Source: Geodermatophilaceae bacterium NBWT11
GTDB lineage: Bacteria > Actinomycetota > Actinomycetes > Mycobacteriales > Geodermatophilaceae
Length of the DNA stretch: 64,000 bases
Assembly (NCBI GenBank): GCA_014218215.1
Contig: CP043652.1
Coordinates: 1,488,001 to 1,552,000 of the forward strand
Direction of reading: 5' to 3'
In this document: in pieces, positions 1-8,807 of the stretch
Layout of the letters: each line of letters begins with the position of its first letter
How positions within the stretch are numbered: position 1 is the first letter of the stretch
Program-made: the position numbers and the translations under genes
Notes under the pieces: model-generated
Database searches by the model: none
Told to the model about the DNA's origin: nothing
The model's input: the letters and a program-made list of their open reading frames with translations, nothing else

Positions 1-1082
<1,082 letters not shown>

Positions 1083-1144
1083 GGTCGGGGTGGGGTCCTC
1101 TCGGGTGGGGTGCGCGGGTGACTCGTCGGGACAACGGGCGGTGG

Positions 1145-1165
1145 GTTGAGTCTGTTCCGCTCAAC
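1145..1165 (-). promoter_or_regulatory. HspR operator (HAIR-like) of clpB
   Basis: GTTGAGT-N7-GCTCAAC matches the actinobacterial HAIR consensus CTTGAGT-N7-ACTCAAG at 11 of 14 arm positions with the correct 7-base spacer. It lies just upstream of clpB. hspR is in this window at 11810-12241. Confidence 0.8.
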
Positions 1166-1247
1166 TCTGCGCGTCCAGTCGGGCACGACCCGGTCGCGTG
1201 TCGGAACCGACAGTCCCGCGCACCGCCCAACCCGGTCGGGCACCACC

Positions 1248-1253
1248 TAGGCT
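1248..1253 (+). promoter_or_regulatory. -10 element of a leaderless ohrR-like gene
   Basis: TAGGCT ends 6 bases before the ATG at 1260 and no ribosome binding site is present, so transcription should begin at or next to the start codon. Confidence 0.65.
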
Positions 1254-1259
1254 GACCCG

Positions 1260-1721
1260 ATGACGGACACCCCGTCGCCGAGCGTGGCTCTCGACGACCA
1301 GCTCTGCTTCGCCCTGTACGCCGCCTCGCGGGCGGTGACCGCGCGCTACCGCCCGATGCTGGACCGGATGGGCCTCACCTACCCCCAGTACCTGGTGATG
1401 ATGCTGCTCTGGGAGACCGACGGGCAGACCGTGGGCCAGCTCGGCGCCCGGCTCTCCCTGGACTCCGGCACGCTGTCGCCCCTGCTCAAGCGGCTGACCG
1501 CCGCCGGGCTGGTCAGCCGGCACCGCCGGGTGGACGACGAGCGGTCGGTCTCGATCCTGCTCACCGACGCCGGTCGCGCCCTGCAGACCCAGGCGATGGA
1601 CGTGTCGAGCGAGATGATCGGGGCACTGGGCCTGGAGATGGCCGAGTTCGACCACCTCAAGGACGAGCTGCGGGCCCTCACCGAACGCGTCGCGGAGGAC
1701 GGGAACACTCTCCGCGGCTGA
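1260..1721 (+). CDS. ohrR: MarR/OhrR-family organic-hydroperoxide-sensing repressor
   Basis: 153-residue winged-helix MarR protein. The N-terminal segment LDDQLCFALYAASR carries Cys16 at the position of the redox-active Cys of OhrR repressors, and the wing sequence RRVDDERSVSILLTDAGR is typical. In OhrR proteins, oxidation of this Cys by organic peroxides releases the operator. The next gene is an OsmC-type peroxidase 62 bases downstream in the same direction, which fits the usual ohrR-ohr/osmC pairing. A near-palindrome sits immediately after the stop codon, between the two genes. The ATG start is supported by TAGGCT six bases upstream. Confidence 0.88.
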   Translation: MTDTPSPSVALDDQLCFALYAASRAVTARYRPMLDRMGLTYPQYLVMMLLWETDGQTVGQLGARLSLDSGTLSPLLKRLTAAGLVSRHRRVDDERSVSILLTDAGRALQTQAMDVSSEMIGALGLEMAEFDHLKDELRALTERVAEDGNTLRG

Positions 1722-1739
1722 TCGGTTGTGCACGACCGA
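1722..1739. promoter_or_regulatory. Candidate OhrR operator before osmC
   Basis: TCGGTTGTGCACGACCGA differs from a perfect palindrome at one symmetric pair only. It lies between the repressor stop codon and the peroxidase start, where an operator for the OhrR-like protein is expected. The assignment is by position. Confidence 0.5.
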
Positions 1740-1783
1740 ACGGGGTCACCAGGCGGTGGCCCCTCGTCGACAGAGGAGTCAGC

Positions 1784-2227
1784 ATGCCCACTCGCACCGC
1801 ACGCACCGCCTGGAACGGCACCCTGGAAGAGGGCTCGGGCCAGGTCGAGCTCAGCAGCTCGAAGGTCGGCACCTACGAGGTCTCCTTCCCCAAGCGGGCG
1901 GCGGACGAGGCCGGCGGCACCACCTCCCCCGAGGAGCTCATCGCCGCGGCCCACTCGTCCTGCTACGCCATGCAGCTCTCGGCCCTGATCGCCCAGGCCG
2001 GCGGCACCCCGCAGTCCCTGGACGTCTCCGCTGACGTCTCCCTGGGCCCGGACTCCGCCAACGGCGGCTTCAAGCTCACCGGCATCAAGCTGACCGTCCG
2101 CGGCGAGGTCGACGGCCTCGACGCCGCCGGCTTCGACAAGGCCGCCCAGGACGCCAAGGCCGGCTGCCCGGTCAGCAAGGCCCTCACCGGCGTCGAGATC
2201 ACCCTGGACGCCGCGCTCGAGTCCTGA
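1784..2227 (+). CDS. osmC: OsmC-family thiol peroxidase
   Basis: 147-residue OsmC/Ohr-fold protein that reduces organic hydroperoxides. The two catalytic cysteines are visible: Cys60 in AAAHSSCYAMQLS and Cys128 in AKAGCPVSKAL. The N-terminal WNGTLEEGSGQVELSS and the PEELIAAAHSSC block are closer to OsmC than to Ohr, so the OsmC subgroup is preferred. The ATG has GAGGAG about 7 bases upstream. The gene follows the OhrR-like repressor and ends at a strong hairpin. Confidence 0.9.
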   Translation: MPTRTARTAWNGTLEEGSGQVELSSSKVGTYEVSFPKRAADEAGGTTSPEELIAAAHSSCYAMQLSALIAQAGGTPQSLDVSADVSLGPDSANGGFKLTGIKLTVRGEVDGLDAAGFDKAAQDAKAGCPVSKALTGVEITLDAALES

Positions 2228-2238
2228 TCGACCACGCC

Positions 2239-2269
2239 ACGGCCCGCCCCCGCACCGGGGGCGGGCCGT
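2239..2269 (+). terminator. Hairpin terminator after osmC
   Basis: A 13-bp perfect stem, ACGGCCCGCCCCC with GGGGGCGGGCCGT, encloses a 5-base loop 12 bases after the osmC stop. No U-tract is present, as is usual at this G+C. Confidence 0.7.
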
Positions 2270-2321
2270 CGTGCTGTCCGGACCCTGGGTGCGTGCACAG
2301 CGGGTGCACGGGGGACGACGG

Positions 2322-2327
2322 CACCGT
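2322..2327 (+). promoter_or_regulatory. -10-like element, leaderless start of the Ser/Thr-rich protein
   Basis: CACCGT ends 7 bases before the ATG at 2335 and no convincing ribosome binding site is present. Confidence 0.45.
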
Positions 2328-2334
2328 GGGGGGC

Positions 2335-2655
2335 ATGACACCTCCCGCCGAGCACCTCCTGGAGACCCGTCGCCGCGGCACGCTGCGGCTGCGGCTGGCC
2401 ACCGCCGGCGTCGCCACCGCCGCGCTGCTCGCCACCGGGGCGGCGACGGTCGCCCTCGCCGACACCGGGACGACGGCCACCGCTGAGTCGGGCAGCACCG
2501 AGTCGAGCAGCACCGCGTCCACCACCGCCGGGTCCACCACCACCGGGTCCACCACCGCCGGGTCGAGCAGCAGCACCGACGACGGCATCTCGTCGTCCGC
2601 CGGCGTGGGCCCGTCGTCCTCGAGCACCGCCGACGCCTCCTCCGGCGGCAGCTGA
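2335..2655 (+). CDS. Small exported Ser/Thr-rich protein
   Basis: 106 residues, family not recognised. An Arg-rich start (ETRRRGTLRLRLA) is followed by a hydrophobic Ala/Leu/Val segment at about 22-38 ending ALA, which reads as a signal peptide. The mature part is a disordered run of Ser, Thr and Gly with tandem SSSTASTT/GSTTTGSTTAG units, suggesting a glycosylated or wall-associated linker. The ATG at 2335 is preferred to the GTG-rich sequence upstream because it places the Arg cluster at the N-terminus. It is convergent with the response regulator that ends 4 bases downstream. Its G+C matches its neighbours. Confidence 0.55.
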   Translation: MTPPAEHLLETRRRGTLRLRLATAGVATAALLATGAATVALADTGTTATAESGSTESSSTASTTAGSTTTGSTTAGSSSSTDDGISSSAGVGPSSSSTADASSGGS

Positions 2656-2659
2656 GCCC

Positions 2660-3340
2660 TCAGGTCCGCCAGGTGTAGCGCCGCTCGGGCCGCCCGGTCG
2701 TGCCGTACCGCAGGTGCACGACCGCCTGCCCGGTCGACAGGTGGTGCTCCAGGTAGCGCCGGGCGCTGACCCGGGAGGCCCCCAGCGCCTCGGCGCACTC
2801 CGAGGCCGACAGCCCCGGCTCCCCCGCCGCCCGCAGTACCTGCTCCACCCGCTGGGCGGTCTCCCGGGACAACCCCTTGGGCAGACCCCGGGCCAACTGC
2901 GCCTCGCGCGGCCCGGTGAAGGCCCGGTCGACGTCGGACTGCTCCGCCGCCCCGACGGAGGACAGGTGCTCGCGCACCTCCCGGTAGTGCAGCAGCCGCA
3001 CCCGCAGGTCCTCGGCGGTGAACGGCTTGAGCAGGTAGGACACCGCCCCACCGCGGACGGCGGCCTGCACGGTGTCCACCTCGCGGGCCGCGGTGACCAT
3101 GAGGACGTCGACGTCCGGGCTGGACTCCCGCAGCCGGCGCAGCACCTCGGTGCCCACCAGGTCGGGGAGGTGGACGTCGAGCAGCACCAGGTCCACCCCG
3201 CCCAGGTCCACCCGGTCCAGCGCGTCCTGACCAGTGGCGGCCACGCCGACCACGGTGAACCCGTCGACCCGGCCGACGAACCCGCGGTTCACGGCGGCCA
3301 CCATCGGGTCGTCATCGACCACGAGCACCCGCACGCTCAC
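2660..3340 (-). CDS. CitB/DcuR-type response regulator
   Basis: 226 residues. The receiver domain occupies about 1-120, with the acidic pocket DDD at 9-11, phospho-acceptor Asp55 in LVLLDVHLPD and Lys105 in YLLKPF. The C-terminal part (about 160-226) has the helix-turn-helix typical of the CitB/DcuR/DpiA family: SASECAEALGASRVSARRYLEHH and a winged end. The GTG start overlaps the kinase stop as GTGA, so the pair is translationally coupled. Such pairs sense citrate or C4-dicarboxylates and activate transport genes. The divergent TctC-like gene and the nearby DASS transporter are plausible targets. Confidence 0.88.
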   Translation of the reverse strand: MSVRVLVVDDDPMVAAVNRGFVGRVDGFTVVGVAATGQDALDRVDLGGVDLVLLDVHLPDLVGTEVLRRLRESSPDVDVLMVTAAREVDTVQAAVRGGAVSYLLKPFTAEDLRVRLLHYREVREHLSSVGAAEQSDVDRAFTGPREAQLARGLPKGLSRETAQRVEQVLRAAGEPGLSASECAEALGASRVSARRYLEHHLSTGQAVVHLRYGTTGRPERRYTWRT

Positions 3341-4959
3341 GCCGCACCCACCGTCGAGGACGCCAGCTCCGCGGCGCCCACCGGCAGCCGGGCGGTGAAC
3401 ACCGCTCCCCCGCCGGCCGGGGAGTCCACCCGCACGTCCCCGCCGCGGCGGCCGGCGACCAGCTGCACCAGGGCCAGGCCCTGACCGCGCCCCTCCCCGG
3501 GCTTGGTCGACACCCCGCGGCGGAACACCGAGTGCAGCACGGCGTCGTCCACACCCGGGCCGTCGTCGGCCACCCGGACCACGACCTCGTCGCCGGCCAC
3601 CCGCACGTCGACCTGCACCCGGGCGCCGGGCCGGTCGGCGACGGCGTCCAGCGCGTTGTCCACCAGGTTGCCCAGCACGGTGACCAGGTCGGCGGCCAGG
3701 CCGGGAGCGACCCGGGGCAGCGCGCTGCCGTCGGTCACGACCACGGTCGCGCCGCGTTCCCGGGCCAGGCTGGACTTCGCCGCCACCAGGGCGCCGACCG
3801 CCGGGTCGGCCAGCCGCCGGGTCACCGCGTCGTCCAGCACCGCACCGTCCCGCCCGAGCGCCTCGATGAAGTCGACCACCTCCTCGTGCAGGCCGAGCTG
3901 CACCAGGCCCGAGATGGTGTGCAGCCGGTTGGCGAACTCGTGGGTCTGGGCGCGCAGGGTGTCCCCGACGTCGCGGCTGGCGACCAGCTGCTGCTGCAGC
4001 GCGACCAGCTCGGTGTGGTCGCGCAGGGTCGTGACCGAGCCGAGCACCCGGCCGGCGCGGTGCAGGTCGGTGCGGGTGAGCACGAGCAGCCGACCGCTGC
4101 GGACGACCATCCGGTCGGGGTCGGGGGTGCCGGTGGCCCCGGTCAGCAGGCCGAGCAGCGGCTGCTCGGTGACGTGGTCGGCCAACGGGGCCCCCACGCA
4201 GTCCTCGGGCAGGTCCAGCAGCTCGACCGCGGCCTCGTTGACCAGCGTGACGCGCCCGTCGGCGTCCAGGCCGAGCACGCCCTCGCGGATGCCGTGCAGC
4301 ATCGCCTCGCGGTGCTCGGTGAGCGCGGCGATCTCGGTCGGCTCCAGGCCGAGGGTCTGCCGCTTGACCCGCCGGGCCAGCAGCACCGAGCCGGCCACCC
4401 CGAGGACGCCGGCGACCAGCAGGTAGGTGAGCAGGTCGGGCAGCGCGGTGACCAGCAGCGCGGCGGTGCTGGGGTCGTCCTGGGCGACGACGACGGTGCC
4501 CAGCAGCGTGCCGTCGTCGGCCAGCACCGGGGCGCGGGCGGCCCGGACGTCCCGGTCGCCCAGCGTCGTCCCCCCGCTCCACCCGGCGCCCAGGGACACC
4601 GCGCCGTCGTCGGCGCCGGGGGTGAGCACGGTGCGCAGCAGCCGCGGGTCGTCGGGGGCGGCGAGCACGGTGCCCTCGGCGTCGGTGACGACGATCGAGT
4701 CGACCGCGTTGGTGGTGCGCAGGTCCTCCACCACCGGGGCGAGCTGGGCGCCGTCGGCCACCCGGGCCAGCTCGTAGCGCAGCACCGGCAGGCTCGCGGC
4801 GTACTCGGCGACCGCCCGCACCCGCCGGTCGGCGCCGGTCTCGCTGGTGAACCGGCTCTGCGCGACCGACACCGCGGCGACGCCGAGCACCACGACGGCG
4901 ACCAACCCGAGCTGGAAGGCCAGCAGCCGGCCGGCCAGCGAGGTGGGACGTCGGTTCAC
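3337..4959 (-). CDS. CitA/DcuS-type sensor histidine kinase
   Basis: 540 residues. A first membrane segment at about 12-33 (FQLGLVAVVVLGVAAVSVA) is followed by an extracytoplasmic sensor of roughly 130 residues with the PASTA-like fold of CitA sensors. A second membrane segment lies near 170-190. A PAS domain begins after the family motif LEPTEIAALTEHREAM. The dimerisation segment is RAQTHEFANRLHTISGLVQLG with the phospho-His in HEFANRLH, and the ATPase domain has NLVDNALDAV and DDGPGV. The GTG start at 4959 puts the first membrane helix at the N-terminus and has CATCAT six bases upstream, so the transcript is probably leaderless. Ligand specificity cannot be read from sequence. Confidence 0.9.
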   Translation of the reverse strand: MNRRPTSLAGRLLAFQLGLVAVVVLGVAAVSVAQSRFTSETGADRRVRAVAEYAASLPVLRYELARVADGAQLAPVVEDLRTTNAVDSIVVTDAEGTVLAAPDDPRLLRTVLTPGADDGAVSLGAGWSGGTTLGDRDVRAARAPVLADDGTLLGTVVVAQDDPSTAALLVTALPDLLTYLLVAGVLGVAGSVLLARRVKRQTLGLEPTEIAALTEHREAMLHGIREGVLGLDADGRVTLVNEAAVELLDLPEDCVGAPLADHVTEQPLLGLLTGATGTPDPDRMVVRSGRLLVLTRTDLHRAGRVLGSVTTLRDHTELVALQQQLVASRDVGDTLRAQTHEFANRLHTISGLVQLGLHEEVVDFIEALGRDGAVLDDAVTRRLADPAVGALVAAKSSLARERGATVVVTDGSALPRVAPGLAADLVTVLGNLVDNALDAVADRPGARVQVDVRVAGDEVVVRVADDGPGVDDAVLHSVFRRGVSTKPGEGRGQGLALVQLVAGRRGGDVRVDSPAGGGAVFTARLPVGAAELASSTVGAA

Positions 4960-4965
4960 GGGCCC

Positions 4966-4971
4966 ATGATG
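4966..4971 (-). promoter_or_regulatory. -10-like element of the sensor kinase gene
   Basis: On the minus strand CATCAT ends 6 bases before the GTG at 4959. It is divergent from the promoter at 4992-4997. Confidence 0.5.
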
Positions 4972-4991
4972 GCCCGCCCCGTGGCGTGCCC

Positions 4992-4997
4992 CACCAT
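4992..4997 (+). promoter_or_regulatory. -10-like element of the TctC-like gene
   Basis: CACCAT ends 6 bases before the ATG at 5004 and no ribosome binding site is present. Confidence 0.5.
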
Positions 4998-5003
4998 GGG
5001 CGG

Positions 5004-5948
5004 ATGCGCAGCCGGGCCGGACTCGTCGCGGTCGCACTGCTGCTCGCCGGCTGCGGCGGGGGGCCCGCACCGGTCGAGGACCTGCGGGTCATGGTGCCCA
5101 ACACGGTGGGCGGTGGCTACGACGTCACCGGCCGGACGGCGGCCCGGGTGCTCGAGGAGACCGGCCTGGCGCCCGGGGTGGAGGTCTTCCAGCTGCCCGG
5201 TGCCGGCGGCGCGGTGGGGTTGGCCCGGCTGGCCGGGGAGGCCGGCAACGGGGACCTGCTGATGAGCATGGGGCTGGGCCTGCTGGCGGCGTCCCGGGCC
5301 AGCGACGTCACCACCACGGTCGCCGACGTCACCCCGGTGGCCCGGCTCATCGAGGAGCCCGCCGCCGTCCTGGTCACCGCCGACGCCCCGTACGACACGG
5401 TCGCCGAGCTGACCGACGCCTGGGCGGCCGACCCGGCCGCGTTCCCGGTCGGCGGCGGGTCGGCGCCGGCCGGGCCGGACAGCCTGCTCGCCCTCCAGCT
5501 GGCCGCCGCGGTCGGGATCCCGCAGGACGGGGTGGACTACGTGGCCTTCGACGGCGGCGGCGACCTGGTGCCCGCGCTGCTGTCCGGTCAGGTCGAGGTC
5601 GCGTTGTCCAGCACGGCGGAGTTCGCCGACCTGCTGGCCTCGGGCGAGGTGCGGGCACTGGCGACGACGGGGGCGCAGCGGGTGCCCACCGTCGACGCAC
5701 CCACCCTCACCGAGCTCGGCGTCGACGTCGTCTTCACCAACTGGCGCGGGCTGGTCGCCCCGCCGGGGCTGAGCGCCGAGCAGGTGGACCGGCTGACCGG
5801 GCTGGTCGTGGCGATGCACGACTCCCCGCAGTGGCGGGCCGCGCTGGCGACGAACTCCTGGACCGACGCCCTGCTCACCGGCCCCGCGGCCGCGGAGTTC
5901 TTCACCGAGCAGCAGCAGGTGGTCGACGACGCGCTGGACCGCGGCTAG
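5004..5948 (+). CDS. Orphan TctC-family tricarboxylate-binding lipoprotein
   Basis: 314 residues. A lipoprotein signal with lipobox LLAGC lies at about 14-18, followed by a periplasmic-binding fold of the TctC/Bug family: VMVPNTVGGGYDVTGR near the N-terminus, LPGAGGAVGLARLA, and the C-terminal NWRGLVAPPGLSAEQV block. TctC proteins normally deliver carboxylates to TctA/TctB membrane subunits, but neither is present here. The gene is divergent, 44 bases away, from a CitA/CitB-type two-component system. In Bordetella, a TctC-type protein acts as a signal partner of such a kinase, so a sensing role is a reasonable inference. The ATG at 5004 is chosen over 4986 because it gives a proper signal peptide. 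Confidence 0.85.
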   Translation: MRSRAGLVAVALLLAGCGGGPAPVEDLRVMVPNTVGGGYDVTGRTAARVLEETGLAPGVEVFQLPGAGGAVGLARLAGEAGNGDLLMSMGLGLLAASRASDVTTTVADVTPVARLIEEPAAVLVTADAPYDTVAELTDAWAADPAAFPVGGGSAPAGPDSLLALQLAAAVGIPQDGVDYVAFDGGGDLVPALLSGQVEVALSSTAEFADLLASGEVRALATTGAQRVPTVDAPTLTELGVDVVFTNWRGLVAPPGLSAEQVDRLTGLVVAMHDSPQWRAALATNSWTDALLTGPAAAEFFTEQQQVVDDALDRG

Positions 5949-7120
5949 GCGGCCTCGCGGACCGCCATCCCGACCAGCACGGTGCGCACCAGCGACTCCG
6001 CGGCGTCGGCGACCAGCGCGGCCGCCTCGTCCATGGCCCGCTGCAGCGACATCGGCCCGGGCACGATGCTGCTCACCGCGGCCAGCCCCATCGCGTAGAC
6101 GGCCTCCCAGCCCTCCCCCAGCGTGCCGGCCAGCGCCACGACCGGGGTCTGCGCGGCGCGGCAGCGGCGGGCCACCTCCGCCGGGACCTTGCCGTGCGGG
6201 GTCTGGGCGTCCAGCTGCCCCTCGGCGGTGATCACCAGGTCGGCGACCGCGATCAGCTCGTCCAGGCCCTGCCCGGTCAGCGCCCGGTCGAGGAAGACGT
6301 CGAACCGGCAGGCCAGGGTGGCACCGACGGCCATCAGCCCGGCACCCAGACCACCGGAGGCACCGCCGCCGGGGACGACGGCGAGCTCCCGACCGCACGC
6401 CCGGGAGAGCGCCGCCGCCCACCGGTCGAGTCCGGCGGCGAGCAGCTCGACCTGCGCCGGGGTGGCGCCCTTCTGCGGTCCGAACACCCGGGCCACCCCG
6501 TGCGGGCCGGTCAGCACGTTGCTGGTGTTGCCGGCCACGACCAGCTCGACCTCGGACAGTCGCGGGTCGAGTCCGGACAGGTCGACCTCGGCGACGTCGG
6601 CCAGCGCGGCCGCACCCCGGCCCAGCTCGCGACCGTGCGCGTCGAGCACCCGGGCGCCCAGGGCCTGCAGCGCGCCGGCCCCGCCGTCGCTGGTGCCGGA
6701 GTCCCCGCAGCCGACCACGACCCGCCGGCACCCGGTGTCCAGTGCCGCCCGCAGCAGCTCGCCCACCCCGGCGGTGGTCGTGCGGGTGGGGTCCCGCCGG
6801 TCGGCCGGGACCAGGGACAGCCCGGCGGCCGAGGCCATGTCGATGACCGCCGTGCCGGTGGCGGCCCCGCCCAGGACGGCGACGTGCGCCCGCACGGGGT
6901 CACCGACCGGGCCGGTCACCTCGACCGGCACGACCGAGCCGCCGGTGGTCGCGGCCAGCGCCGCGGCCGACCCCTCGCCGCCGTCGACCAGCGGCATGCG
7001 GTCGATCACGGCGTCCGGCAGCACCCGGCGGACGCCGACGGCGATGGCGGCGGCCACCTCGCCGGTGTCCAGGCTCTCCTTGAAGCCGCTGGGGGCGATC
7101 AGCACGCGGGTGAGGGTCAT
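5945..7120 (-). CDS. glxK: Glycerate kinase (GarK/GlxK family)
   Basis: 391 residues, full length for the glycerate 2-kinase family, which phosphorylates D-glycerate with ATP for entry into glycolysis. Family blocks are present: IAPSGFKESLDTGEVAAAI at the N-terminus, MPLVDGGEGS, GCGDSGTSDGGAGALQ near 135, NVLTGPHGVARVFGPQKGA, VPGGGASGGLGAG and TAEGQLDAQTPHGKVP. The ATG at 7120 has AGAAGGA about 8 bases upstream. It is second in an operon, 32 bases after the DASS transporter gene, which suggests uptake and use of glycerate or a related organic acid. The stop codon overlaps the TctC-like gene tail-to-tail. Confidence 0.92.
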   Translation of the reverse strand: MTLTRVLIAPSGFKESLDTGEVAAAIAVGVRRVLPDAVIDRMPLVDGGEGSAAALAATTGGSVVPVEVTGPVGDPVRAHVAVLGGAATGTAVIDMASAAGLSLVPADRRDPTRTTTAGVGELLRAALDTGCRRVVVGCGDSGTSDGGAGALQALGARVLDAHGRELGRGAAALADVAEVDLSGLDPRLSEVELVVAGNTSNVLTGPHGVARVFGPQKGATPAQVELLAAGLDRWAAALSRACGRELAVVPGGGASGGLGAGLMAVGATLACRFDVFLDRALTGQGLDELIAVADLVITAEGQLDAQTPHGKVPAEVARRCRAAQTPVVALAGTLGEGWEAVYAMGLAAVSSIVPGPMSLQRAMDEAAALVADAAESLVRTVLVGMAVREAA

Positions 7121-7152
7121 GAGGGGTCCTTCTCTCGGTCGAGGGGTGGGGG

Positions 7153-8685
7153 TCAGGAGCTGTGGGGCAGGCCGAGGAGCGGCCAGACGACGAGGGCGAA
7201 GACGAGGACCAGGACGGCGGTGAGCGGGCCGAGCACCGCGGACAGCCGGCGCAGCTCGCGCGGTCCGTACGTGGGGGCGCCCTCGATGCGGGCGAAGACC
7301 GCGACCGGCTTGGCCGAGGCGGGCAGCGTGTGGCAGAAGCCGGCGGCGGCGGTCGAGGCCAGCGCGGCGGCGACCGGGTCGACGCCGGCCACCGGGGCCA
7401 GCGCCACGACCAGCGGGACCAATACGGCCGAACGGGCGGTGCGGGAGGCGATGACGAGGTGCGCGGCCGTGCTCACCACGACGACGACGGCGAGGAAGGC
7501 GACCGGGGAGCCGGTGACCGGCCCGCCGAGGGCCAGCCCGGCCAGCGCGGCCGCCGCGCCGGAGTCGACCAGCGCCGAGCCGAGCGCCAGGGTGGCGGCG
7601 AGGAACAGCAGCAGGGACCAGGGCACCCGCGCGAGCGCCTCGGACAGCGTCGTCCCGGTGACCCCGGGCGCGGTCACCACGAGGGCGGCACCGAGCGCGA
7701 CCAGCGCGGGGCTGACCCCGTGCAGGGCCTCGGTGCACCAGAGGGTGACGACGACGCCCAGCAGCACCAGCACCCGCCGCTCCTCGGGCCGGAGCCCGCG
7801 CGGGGTGCCGACCTCGGCGGCCAGCCGCTCGGCCGACACGTGCAGCGGGGTGCGCCGCTCGGCGCGGTCCACGGTCTGCCGCAGCACCAGCTCGGCCGCG
7901 GTGTGCGAGCTGACCAGCGCCAGCGGCAGGCCGAGCAGCGCCCAGCGCAGGAACGACACGCCCTCCCCGGTGGCCTCGGTGAGCACCGCGCTGGTGACCA
8001 GGTGTGCACCGGCGCCGAGCAGCGACCCGACCGCCGACAGCAGCACGACGGTCGGCACGAGCAGGGCCAGTCCGCGGACCAGCTGCGGCCGGTCGGCCAG
8101 CACCCGGGCCAGCGCCAGGAACACCGGCAGCGCCAGGGCGGCGCGGCCCGACGTCGAGGGCACCATGAAGGTGGTGGCCACCAGGGCGAGGGTGGTGAGC
8201 TGGAACAGCGTGCGCGGCGTGCGGGCCCGGGCCAGCAGCCAGCCGGCGGCCCGGTCGGCCAGCCCGGAGCCGGCGACGGCCACCCCGACCACGAAGGCCG
8301 CGACCAGCAGCCAGACCACGTCGGAACCCAGCGTGCCGAAGAGCTCCTCGACCGGGAGCACCCCGGTCACCGCGAGCACCAGGGCCGCGGCCAGCGCGAC
8401 GGCGGTGTCGTCGAGGTCGGTGGCCACCCAGGCCCAGGTGGCGACGGCGAAGACCGCCAGCGTCAGTCCCCCGGCCGGGTCCAGCCCCCCGACCAGGACG
8501 GCGCAGAGCACGGCGAGCAGCACCCCGGCCAGCAGGGCCAGTCCGGCCAGCCGGCCACGGCTCGCGCCGGCCACCGCGTCCCGCACCCGCTCACGCGCGG
8601 CCACCCGGAGCCGGTCGCGCCGGCCGGGCGCGGTGGGCAGCGGCCGGGTGACGTCGTCGCGCTGGAGCGTCGGGGAGGTGGGCAC
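7153..8685 (-). CDS. DASS/SLC13-type anion transporter
   Basis: 510-residue integral membrane protein with about 11-12 hydrophobic segments beginning near residue 45. The duplicated core has TTFMVPSTSGRAALALPVF in the first half and STAHLV-like and FCHTLPASAKPVAVF segments in the second, typical of divalent-anion:Na+ symporters that carry dicarboxylates, citrate or sulfate. The hydrophilic N-terminus of 40 residues is rich in Arg. The first gene of an operon with glycerate kinase. The GTG start has no ribosome binding site but has CACGGT 7 bases upstream. Substrate is inferred from the neighbours only. Confidence 0.82.
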   Translation of the reverse strand: MPTSPTLQRDDVTRPLPTAPGRRDRLRVAARERVRDAVAGASRGRLAGLALLAGVLLAVLCAVLVGGLDPAGGLTLAVFAVATWAWVATDLDDTAVALAAALVLAVTGVLPVEELFGTLGSDVVWLLVAAFVVGVAVAGSGLADRAAGWLLARARTPRTLFQLTTLALVATTFMVPSTSGRAALALPVFLALARVLADRPQLVRGLALLVPTVVLLSAVGSLLGAGAHLVTSAVLTEATGEGVSFLRWALLGLPLALVSSHTAAELVLRQTVDRAERRTPLHVSAERLAAEVGTPRGLRPEERRVLVLLGVVVTLWCTEALHGVSPALVALGAALVVTAPGVTGTTLSEALARVPWSLLLFLAATLALGSALVDSGAAAALAGLALGGPVTGSPVAFLAVVVVVSTAAHLVIASRTARSAVLVPLVVALAPVAGVDPVAAALASTAAAGFCHTLPASAKPVAVFARIEGAPTYGPRELRRLSAVLGPLTAVLVLVFALVVWPLLGLPHSS

Positions 8686-8692
8686 GGGATGA

Positions 8693-8698
8693 ACCGTG
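8693..8698 (-). promoter_or_regulatory. -10-like element of the DASS-glycerate kinase operon
   Basis: On the minus strand CACGGT ends 7 bases before the GTG at 8685. Confidence 0.4.
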
Positions 8699-8755
8699 GT
8701 CGTCGTCCCGGTGACCGGCGTGAGACGACGGTGGCAGACCTCTCATGACGCACGC

Positions 8756-8785
8756 GAGGCCCGCCCCCGGGTGGGGACGGGCCTC
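8756..8785 (-). terminator. Hairpin terminator after the DHA2 exporter gene
   Basis: GAGGCCCG pairs with CGGGCCTC, extended by CCCC/GGGG across a one-base bulge. It lies 22 bases beyond the exporter stop. Confidence 0.6.
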
Positions 8786-8807
8786 GAGCGGTGTCTCTGC
8801 GGTGGGG

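Noticed and set aside
1784-2227. Ohr subgroup of the peroxidase
   Set aside because: The PEELIAAAHSSC and AKAGCPVSKAL blocks and the N-terminus fit OsmC better, though the regulator is OhrR-like.
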